A stretch of DNA of 11,721 nt. Origin: Saccoglossus kowalevskii (taxonomy: Eukaryota > Hemichordata > Enteropneusta > Harrimaniidae). The translations under genes and the position numbers were made by a program. The stretch spans positions 147,049 to 158,769 of the forward strand of contig NW_003140827.1 of assembly GCF_000003605.2 (NCBI RefSeq), in the 5' to 3' direction. The notes under the pieces were generated by a model. That model was given only the letters and a program-made list of their open reading frames with translations. It did not search any database and was not told the DNA's origin. The number at the start of each line of letters is the position of its first letter. The first letter of the stretch is position 1. This document shows, piece by piece, positions 7,401 to 11,721 of this stretch.

Positions 7401-10124
7401 TCACTTATTTGAGGGACCAGATTCTGCTGCAAATTCGCCCTTGGCCGTTAAACAGTCGTTTGGATTAAACAAGTAAAATGGGATTTAAAAAAATAAAATG
7501 GAACTTTTAAGGTGTATTTGGCATCAGTTTCAATCTTTCCTGATGCCTAAAATAGAGTCTAAGTTTTACCGCAGTCATTGACGCCTATTCAAGAGTATGA
7601 TGTTTATTGTGACTAGCGTGAATGGGTAAGCTTCGTTTCGACAATGAGCTGTTATCACTGTAAAAATGTTAAATTATTCTTCAAATGCTCAGTTTATTTT
7701 TTGATTTAAAAAAACAAACTCATGCCGTTTTCCCATCAAAATCTAAGCCAAAAGATCGGACTACAACATCAGCAAGTCTCTTCCGTGTTGCATTCAATAA
7801 CATTAACATATTTAAATAAGCTATGGTAATTTGAACACATTGACATCATCCAGCTTTTTGATTGGTTAATTAGTGATTTGACCTAAAAGAACATGGCGGA
7901 TATCGTACAGCATCGAGCGTTTATATGAGACCGGAATCATTCGCTTACGTGAAACTAAGTTGAATTTTATTTGTATTTCATAACAATTCAACGAATTTAT
8001 TTTGTGTACATTATTATAAATCACTACTGAGTAATAATCAACAATTGTGAAATGCAGCATGGCCGGATTTCGCAACCGTGATCATTTGCTGCTACGCAAT
8101 GCAGTTGTGTTTGTTTTTATTTGAAACTTCGTTTAGAATATACTTTCGTTACCAATAAAATAAAAATTTCTCAGTCAATCAGAAACTCACGCCTTCGGGG
8201 AAAGTCCCGTTTGGACGCTCACATCGATTTTTTTCCCGTTTGGGTGAAAACCAAAACTGGTCGCAATTTTCGAATAAGAATAAGTGAGCAATTTTAGTGG
8301 AGTAAAAAAATTTGTAGGTAAATAAAATATTGAAACCCAACCAAACAATTAGGCGACCGAATTTTTAGAGGGGTTGAAATCTTAGAGGTTTTACGGTAAT
8401 TTGGGTTTCGTTCATTTGTTCAAGGCCATTCTTAAACATGCTTTGACCAATCAAATTCAAGCTCAGGCACAGACCATATACTATTTTGATATGACTGACT
8501 GGCGGCCATGGGTTCTGTAGATTGCTAAATTCTGATACTTAAATGTACCCAGAACCATGTCTTGTAAATGAACAGGGCCATTTCATTCAAACTTTGTGTC
8601 AAGATCATACATATTAGGTTGCACATGACATTTTAACAACTGGCTTGCATTATAATACATTGCCAGCAACGACTGATATCATCAAAACACTATCTAGTAA
8701 AATATATCCCACACTACAGGATCTCTTTTGGTGATGTAATTTGGCATTAAATACAGAACAGCCAATGAGCATTGACAATTCTTGTTGGTTAATATGTCAT
8801 TTGCATAATGTAGTTTAACCTTTTCATCACAAATTCACAAAATAGTCCTGTTTATAGTATGCACTTTCTTTTTTTGACAAAGTTGCCAATTTATTTGAGT
8901 AAAAACTGAAAATTTACTCAAATTTTGTCTGTTGGCTCTAAAATTTTGGTTTATTTCCAGAAATATTGCAGAATATTATAAAAAAAAGTGCAGAAAAATG
9001 TGGGCGAGAAAGTGTGGTGGTGAAAAAGGTTAATACTTGTAATAAAACAATTGACATTTAATGTCTGTACTGCTGGTTAGGTTAGAAAGCCATACCCAGT
9101 TCAATCATGTTTAACAACTATACAATATTATATTGTGGTTTTTTTTTATTCCAGAACTCCAAACCATCCTGATTTACGCTTGTGGTTGAAACCTAAAAGG
9201 CTGAGTGAAGAAGACATGGTGGCTAAAAAACAAAATGAAGATCAACCAGGGTGTTCAAATATTGAAATGATACATTCTAAAGACACCAGTGATTTGGTAT
9301 GTGAAAAAACACCACATATTGATGACAGCAAGAATACTGCGCAAAGTGATGATGTAAGCATAAAGTCCACACAACGTGATGATATCATACAGAGTGAGAA
9401 CTGTAGCAACAACAATGCAAATATTATACCTCAAGGGGAAAAAAATACAAAGGATGATAATAGTGACAGTAAAATTGAACTTATGACAGACAAGGTTTCC
9501 AACTCGAAATTAGAAAATAAACAAGATGGTGTGTCGTGTGTTGAATCTTGTACAGAGATTTTAGAATCACAAAGTAATGGAGCTAAAAGTAAACCAGAAA
9601 TCACAACATCGCTTTGTGAACAGCCAGTACATGAGACTATAGAAAAAATGGATGATAAAATCATTACAGAGCAGAATATAAAACAAGAAATGCTGTCTGG
9701 AGTTAATGATGAAAAAGAAATAAAATTGAAAGACGATGAAGACATGGAAGTTGATGTAGTCAATGATGATACAGTGGAACAAATCACAAACAAACAAATT
9801 TCAGAACAAGGGATGCTGAGCACTGATAAAACTGACTCTTGTGAGGTGAATGAAACAAAAGAAGTAAGAACAGAGTGTGTTTTCAGAAAACCTGCTGATG
9901 TGGCAGATGACAAGGCTGAAGTAAGTCAGTTGCCGGAAATCGTTGTTCCTGCTAAGCATACACTATCATTAACTACAGACGAACTCAGTGAACAGGCAAC
10001 GTCTCATGTGTCTGTGAAAGCAAATGAGGAGAAAAAAGAAGAGAAGAAGGACTACTTGACTCCGAGCGTTTCCAAGATACCTGGCAGTACTGGAAATGTG
10101 TTTACACCTGTTGGGAAAGCAAAG
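1309..10124 (+). CDS. PHF20/PHF20L1: PHF20/PHF20L1-like PHD finger protein, internal part of a six-exon (partial) gene
   Basis: This is the overall span of join(1309-1461, 2427-2576, 5056-5267, 6127-6226, 6527-6722, 9155-10124). All junctions are GT-AG and the phases agree, giving one frame of 593 full codons without a stop. The gene is identified by the C4HC3 PHD finger (CLCNMDEEDGFMIQ then CETCLCWQHSGC) and by the block after it (RYRYDQEW, LLHGLQ, HPDLRLW), which match vertebrate PHF20 and PHF20L1 in order and spacing. In vertebrates PHF20 is a nuclear subunit of the NSL/MOF acetyltransferase complex; its Tudor domains read methyl-lysine and its PHD reads H3K4me2. The function here is inferred from orthology. 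Start and stop codons are outside the window: the first exon opens with two bases of a split codon and the last ends at a donor. PHF20 and PHF20L1 are vertebrate paralogs, so an invertebrate gene is probably co-orthologous to both. Confidence 0.9.
1462..2426 (+). other. Intron between exons A and B
   Basis: A 965-bp phase-1 intron with good donor and acceptor sites. It is AT-rich, with no open frame of note beyond the short extension of exon A. I see no repeat array, RNA gene or element ends in it. Confidence 0.7.
2427..2576 (+). CDS. PHF20/PHF20L1: Exon B: basic, NLS-like linker of the PHF20-like protein
   Basis: The acceptor is ttgtattttctacag, ending at 2426. The donor is GGAAG|gtatgt, with GT at 2577, close to consensus. 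The exon is 150 bp and phase 1 at both ends, so it encodes 50 residues and could be skipped without changing the frame. The peptide starts ASVGSKSGGHGKP, has a basic cluster SRLDRKKR that could serve as a nuclear localisation signal or nucleic-acid contact, and ends in a Pro/Glu/Gln-rich stretch finishing ELIVE. No known domain is visible. No start codon in context is needed because the frame continues from exon A and into exon C. Confidence 0.8.
2780..4579 (+). mobile_element. Inverted-end element with a core of 157-bp tandem repeats
   Basis: The left end at 2780-2791, agctccgctgtc, is the exact reverse complement of 4550-4561. Just inside the left end is a hairpin (2780-2788 pairs with 2802-2810), and just after the right inverted repeat is a 5-bp hairpin, cagcc-gaga-ggctg, at 4566-4579. 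Between them lies a tandem array of 157-bp units and no coding frame, so the element is non-autonomous. The layout (short inverted ends, terminal hairpins, tandem core) resembles bivalve 'pearl' elements and Helitron-derived DINE/HINE elements; that link is inference. A related head lies at 11253-11318. It sits in the 2,479-bp intron between exons B and C. Target-site duplications were not found, so the outer limits are approximate. Confidence 0.7.
2848..4535 (+). repeat. 157-bp satellite-like array with 4-monomer higher-order repeat
   Basis: The landmark 'ctaattt(t/g)ggtgaatattt' occurs at 2961, 3117, 3274, 3431, 3588, 3744, 3901, 4058, 4198 and 4355, giving spacings of 156-157 bp except for one of 140, where a monomer lost about 17 bp (near 4077). 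Degenerate half-monomers flank the array at 2848-2940 and 4440-4535. Monomers 1-4 and 5-8 pair one to one at exactly 627 bp: 1 and 5 share 'atgatcatatc' and 'gacaaaaagtg'; 2 and 6 share a preceding 'gatactacat'; 3 and 7 share 'ggatctctatcacat' and 'taataatatc'; 4 and 8 share a preceding 'aaaccacaag'. Monomers 8 and 9 share 'caattctctaatttggg', pointing to a later single-unit duplication. Confidence 0.93.
4580..5055 (+). other. Remainder of intron between exons B and C
   Basis: No exon or complete element is seen. Two short related phrases, 'agaaccactctttggatttcag' near 4709 and 'agaaccactcaactgatttcac' near 4821, suggest an old dispersed repeat. An open frame crosses the acceptor of exon C from 4965, but the pyrimidine tract and AG at 5055 and the phase-1 join to exon B make the part before 5056 intronic. 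Confidence 0.55.
5056..5267 (+). CDS. PHF20/PHF20L1: Exon C: acidic region plus first half of the PHD finger
   Basis: The acceptor is ctgatttgacag, ending at 5055. The donor is GATACAG|gtaacg, with GT at 5268. The exon is 212 bp, entering in phase 1 and leaving in phase 0. The first ~50 residues are very rich in Glu and Lys and hold several psi-K-x-E motifs that fit sumoylation consensus: VKEE at the 5' junction, FKEE at 5097-5108 and VKDE at 5151-5162. The last part begins the PHD finger, with Cys codons at 5226 and 5232 (zinc ligands 1 and 2), followed by NMDEEDGFMIQ. In PHF20-type PHD fingers this acidic loop takes part in recognising the H3 tail; that role is inherited from the family, not shown here. 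The last 35 bp, together with the donor site, are duplicated in the following intron. Confidence 0.93.
5233..6065 (+). repeat. Minisatellite made from the exon C end and its splice donor
   Basis: The end of exon C plus the first bases of the intron are tandemly copied. The junction 'ggattcatgatacag|gta' occurs nine times, with GT at 5268 (the native donor), 5349, 5430, 5533, 5636, 5739, 5842, 5945 and 6048. Spacings are 81, 81, then 103 six times. Units 2 and 3 carry the complete 33-base exon end (aacatggatgaag... to cag) without a change. Units 4-9 carry only its last 16 bases, preceded by a new segment 'tatatagcgggcattatgttact'. Later units are nearly identical, differing at positions such as tactg/tacta and gcggg/gtggg/gcagg, which points to recent amplification. 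The array begins inside the codon of PHD zinc ligand 2 and ends in unique intron sequence. Confidence 0.95.
5268..6126 (+). other. Intron splitting the PHD finger, between zinc ligands 2 and 3
   Basis: A phase-0 intron of 859 bp if the first donor is used. All but its last ~60 bp is the donor-bearing minisatellite. The unique tail runs from 6066 to the acceptor (tattgatttacag, ending at 6126). The shortest possible intron, from the ninth donor at 6048, would be only 79 bp. Confidence 0.85.
6127..6226 (+). CDS. PHF20/PHF20L1: Exon D: second half of the PHD finger
   Basis: The acceptor is ttgatttacag, ending at 6126. The donor is CAGCAG|gtttgt, with GT at 6227. The exon is 100 bp, entering in phase 0 and leaving in phase 1. 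It supplies the remaining PHD zinc ligands: Cys codons at 6127 and 6136, His at 6151, Cys at 6160, and Cys at 6202 and 6211. Together with exon C this makes a full C4HC3 set. The core CETCLCWQHSGCVGL and the end KKYICCFCKNPAG closely resemble the vertebrate PHF20L1/PHF20 PHD. The Trp before the His is the usual PHD position. Two extra cysteines (6142 and 6205) are not expected to be ligands. The finger works only when this exon is joined to exon C at the correct donor. Confidence 0.96.
6227..6526 (+). other. Intron between exons D and E
   Basis: A 300-bp phase-1 intron with donor gtttgt and acceptor ggtttggtttcag. No repeat, RNA gene or other structure is seen in it. Confidence 0.85.
6527..6722 (+). 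CDS. PHF20/PHF20L1: Exon E: conserved PHF20-family block after the PHD
   Basis: The acceptor is tttggtttggtttcag, ending at 6526. The donor is CTACA|gtaagt, with GT at 6723, a consensus donor. The exon is 196 bp, entering in phase 1 and leaving in phase 2; it encodes 66 residues counting both split codons. Motifs RYRYDQEW, NYSKHVSP, ILATHDLVSDM and ELLHGLQNKL match the region straight after the PHD in vertebrate PHF20 and PHF20L1, which is probably a helical extension. Reading past the donor meets a TAA at once (6724-6726), so retention of the next intron would end the protein here, after the PHD and before the acidic region. Confidence 0.95.
6861..6900 (+). repeat. Head fragment of the 'agtcc...ggacgaagtcc' dispersed repeat
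   Basis: The segment 'tagtccttgattgaacgaag' followed by tccaaaatc and attatta aligns with 10751-10788 (tagtccctgttcggacgaag, tccaaaa, actatta). The match is about 40 bp with a handful of changes and sits alone in the intron. Confidence 0.5.
7610..7760 (+). repeat. Dispersed repeat fragment, related to 85-230
   Basis: It shares 'ttcgacaatgagctgtta', '(g)taaaaatg', 'aactcatgccgtttt' and 'aaatctaagccaaaag' in order with the copy near the window start. Only moderate identity remains. It may extend upstream to 'ttttaccgcagtcattgacgcc' at 7563. Confidence 0.5.
8190..8400 (-). repeat. ACCGTAA-end dispersed repeat, minus orientation
   Basis: On the minus strand it begins attaccgtaaaacctctaag at 8400, followed by an 'aattcggtcgcctaattg' box, and runs to a GC-richer patch near 8190-8225 (ccttcggggaaagtcccg). 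The end sequence and the 'aattaggcg' box recall the copy at 11319-11721. No terminal duplication could be fixed, so the family link is tentative. Confidence 0.4.
8430..8650 (+). repeat. Diverged copy of the dispersed repeat seen at 10746-11085
   Basis: Shared blocks in the same order as 10930-11075 include actggc(g/a)gccat, a 'ttgctaaattctgatacttaaatgt' type stretch, 'atga(a/c)(c/t)(a/g)gggcc', and 'gatcatacatatt' followed by 'ttg.....tgcacat'. The head with its ggacgaagtcc motif is not seen here, so this is a 5'-truncated copy. Confidence 0.65.
8815..9033 (+). mobile_element. piggyBac-like MITE with TTAA flanks
   Basis: TTAA stands at both edges (8815-8818 and 9030-9033). The inner ends are inverted: cctttt-catcac at the left and, read on the other strand, cctttttcaccaccaca at the right, with one indel and one substitution over the first ~13 bases. 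The 211-bp interior has no coding frame. TTAA target duplication with short inverted ends starting CC is typical of piggyBac-derived MITEs, so the family call is by structure only. A truncated relative lies at 635-786. Confidence 0.65.
9155..10124 (+). CDS. PHF20/PHF20L1: Exon F: long acidic, disordered region of the PHF20-like protein
   Basis: The acceptor is a T-rich tract ending ttattccag at 9154. The donor is AAAG|gtatgt, with GT at 10125. The exon is 970 bp, entering in phase 2 and leaving in phase 0. The first bases complete a Gln codon and continue TPNHPDLRLW, the family motif that follows the LHGLQ block in vertebrates, which confirms the junction. The remaining ~300 residues are rich in Asp, Glu, Lys, Ser, Thr and Asn with no folded domain. 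One clear psi-K-x-E motif, IKQE, lies at 9678-9689, and a charged run EEKKEEKKDY lies near 10027-10056. The C-terminal helical region known in vertebrates is not seen and should lie in exons beyond the window. The frame stays open 36 bases past the donor to a TGA at 10158, leaving an alternative short end possible. Confidence 0.9.
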
Positions 10125-10494
10125 GTATGTAATCATAGTTTGGGAAGCAGCTGTATATGACTTTAGTTGAACTGTAGAACTTTACTGGGAGTGAATGTCA
10201 TTGCTACACAACCTTATTTTGATATTACTTCTCTTAGCATATGCAGGAAAATGCATTTTTTTTAAATCAGGATATCACTCTCATCAATGCATGTGATTAA
10301 AAAATATAAGAAATGGTGGGCCTCCTATTTCTGGAGTCAGGACCTAGTGACTGGTATCATCAATACAAGCTGGTATGTGAATGTGAAGCTAACTTCTGTT
10401 TATAACTAAAACCAGGCCCCATATACAAAGTTCACAAAGAACATTCAGTCTTGCGAAAGCACTTCACTTTATTGCTAACGCATCTTTGGTTGTT

Positions 10495-11085
10495 ATTCGT
10501 CCCTGTTTGGACGCAGTGGATTGACCTTTGTGTGTCTGTCTGTCCGTCCGTCCGTTCGTGTCCAGACCTGTATCTTAGACTTCATACATGATATTATACA
10601 TATGCACATCAATTTGTTTCACGATCTGATTCAAGATGGCCGAATGGTGGCCATTTTTGTGCTGGAAAATCATCAAAATCAAACATTTACGGATTCTTTT
10701 TACAGATGAATTTTGTTCAAACGTATATGCCTTGATACATATCATTTTTAGTCCCTGTTCGGACGAAGTCCAAAAACGAAGACTATTAATTTGGGTTCAT
10801 TCCATCCATCCATATGTACGTCCGGAGGTATATCTCGGACACCCATTGACAGATTTTATTCTAACTTCACATGAAGACAATATATAATGTCTTGCGTATG
10901 CACGTCAAGTTACTTTATGGTCGGAGCAAAAATGGCCGACTGGCAGCCATTTTGGATGTAAAATTTGCTATTTCTGATACCTAAACGTGTCCGCAGCAGT
11001 TTCTCGGAGATGACTGGGCCGATTTGGATCAAAGTTGGTATGATGATCATACATATTGAGTTGTAGGTGCACATCATTTTTTTTC
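10495..11085 (+). repeat. Two adjacent copies of a 'cggacgaagtcc' dispersed repeat
   Basis: Copy 1 begins near 10495 (gtccctgtttggacgcagtg) and copy 2 near 10746 (agtccctgttcggacgaagtcc). Both continue with a tgtccgtccgtccg or ccatccatcc run, 'gtatct(t/c)(a/g)gac', 'atatgcacatcaa' or 'gtatgcacgtcaa', and '(a)aatggccga.tgg(t/c)(a/g)gccatttt'. Copy 2 carries on through 'atttctgatacctaaacgtg' and 'gatcatacatatt' to about 11085. Both lie in the same direction. The ORFs across them are by-products of the repeat and code for no recognisable protein. Confidence 0.7.
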
Positions 11086-11252
11086 GTGAATCAAACAAAT
11101 ATTTTGTTTTTCAAGGTACCCATGCTACTTTCTCTTGAATGCAATGAATGTTTCTCTTTAAATTTTGTACAAAGATAGTATATCAAGGGATACATTTGTT
11201 CCAACATTATTTTGTGATTCAATTCAATATGGCTGGCTGACGCTCAATTTTT

Positions 11253-11318
11253 AGCTCCGCTGTCGATAAAGTCGACACTGTTCATATTACTGATTGTCCG
11301 TCATTGTCCGTCATCAAC
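11253..11318 (+). repeat. Solo head of the inverted-end element
   Basis: The sequence agctccgctgtcgataaagt, then cgac, then 'atta(c)tgattgtccgtc' matches the left end of the element at 2780 (agctccgctgtcgactttgt, then 'gagtgattgtccgtc'). Both are preceded by ttttt. No 157-bp monomers and no right end follow, so this is a truncated or solo copy. The same context (atttttag) also precedes the repeat at 10746. Confidence 0.65.
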
Positions 11319-11721
11319 TACCGTATTTGTCTTCAGTTAAGCGCCACCTTCAATTAGGCGCCAGTGCCACAAAAACTTTGTATTTTACACCTCAATTAAG
11401 CGCCAGACAAAGTTGAAATTTTGGCACGTAATGATCGTGAATTGGGCGCCGGCGGATCGACTACAGGTTACCGGTTCGTAGCGATGGACGTGATCGCGGA
11501 AGTCCCTCGCTGTTACTGTACGAATGGCTTTTATGTAAAAAAAATTGGTTTTGTTTCTAACAATTTTTAAGAAATCGGTCTATAATCTCTTGAAACATGT
11601 CTTTTTAGTCTACTGTAGAAAATATCAGTGTGGTTTTTAATTTCGCAGTAAGTCCATAAAAACGAAATTAAAACAATGCGAAAATGTTCTGTTTCAAATG
11701 CGCTGTTGTCACAGTAAACAG
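11319..11721 (+). repeat. ACCGTATTT...GCGCC dispersed repeat, running off the window
   Basis: It starts ctaccgtatttgtcttcag and carries four boxes of the form (a/g)attaRGCGCC, with GCGCC at 11341, 11358, 11400 and 11446. It then passes a GC-richer stretch (11440-11520) into AT-rich sequence to the window edge. This stands out sharply from the local base composition. Similar boxes lie at 535-560 (ggtaagcgcccacccc) and, on the other strand, near 8350. No protein is encoded in the visible part. Confidence 0.5.

Larger units (their letters stand above)
6723..9154 (+). other. Large repeat-rich intron between exons E and F
   Basis: A 2,432-bp phase-2 intron. It holds a repeat head at 6861-6900, a GC-richer segment with a 96-codon stop-free stretch at 7187-7474 but no start or recognisable protein, a dispersed repeat at 7610-7760, an inverted-orientation repeat at 8190-8400, a diverged dispersed repeat at 8430-8650 and a TTAA-flanked MITE at 8815-9033. 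No exon is required here, because exons E and F join directly into the family motif order LHGLQ...HPDLRLW. Confidence 0.8.
10125..11721 (+). other. Intronic sequence downstream of exon F, mostly repeats
   Basis: It starts with a consensus donor. No further exon of the gene is recognised, and short open frames at 10521-10887 fall in repeats. From about 10495 to the window end nearly everything belongs to dispersed repeats, described separately. The conserved C-terminal exons of the gene must lie further on. Confidence 0.6.

Noticed and set aside
7861-7935. Possible promoter: inverted CCAAT (gattggtt) followed 30 bp later by aacatggcggatat, a YY1-like site with an ATG
   Set aside because: The frame from that ATG ends after 11 codons and no other promoter elements are visible. 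Two short motifs in 75 bp are too little to call.
9431-9913. 160-codon minus-strand frame opposite exon F
   Set aside because: It is a Ser-rich antisense shadow of an acidic coding exon with family motif HPDLRLW and proper splice sites.
10521-10887. Two overlapping + strand frames of 62 and 83 codons
   Set aside because: They lie in dispersed-repeat copies with a tccgtccgtccg run. Their peptides have no recognisable domain and do not continue the gene.

Overview
The window looks like nuclear DNA from an invertebrate animal. It is AT-rich, introns are large and full of repeats, every exon junction follows GT-AG, and one conserved gene is split across the + strand. The mix of MITE-like and interspersed repeats, several carrying the 'ATGGCCGA...GGCCAT' and 'GCTCCGCTGTCGAC' type motifs, fits a marine invertebrate. 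I cannot name the species or phylum from the sequence alone.

Only one gene can be supported: the central part of an ortholog of PHF20/PHF20L1, a chromatin reader that in vertebrates is a subunit of the NSL (MOF/KAT8) histone acetyltransferase complex. Six exons are visible: 1309-1461, 2427-2576, 5056-5267, 6127-6226, 6527-6722 and 9155-10124. They join in one frame for 1,781 bases (593 full codons) with matching phases (1,1,1,0,1,2,0). The product runs from a Ser/Thr-rich linker, through a basic linker and an acidic stretch, into a complete C4HC3 PHD finger split by an intron. It continues into the PHF20-family block after the PHD (RYRYDQEW, ATHDL, LLHGLQ, HPDLRLW) and then a long acidic disordered region. 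The 5' exons (in the family, Tudor/MBT-like, AT-hook and zinc-finger regions) and the C-terminal exons lie outside the window.

The introns hold the unusual material. (1) In 5233-6065 the 3' end of the first PHD exon, together with its 5' splice site, is tandemly amplified. Nine near-identical CAG|GTA donor junctions sit at exact spacings of 81, 81 and then six times 103 bp, inside the intron that splits the PHD finger. (2) In 2780-4579 an element with 12-bp inverted ends holds about ten 157-bp monomers, eight of which form a four-monomer higher-order repeat of 627 bp. (3) A piggyBac-like MITE with TTAA flanks lies at 8815-9033, with a truncated relative at 635-786. (4) Several diverged dispersed-repeat copies lie at 6861-6900, 8430-8650, 10495-11085 and 11253-11721.

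No tRNA, rRNA, CRISPR array or autonomous transposon gene is visible. The regions 1-1308 and 10125-11721 are read as intron of the same gene.
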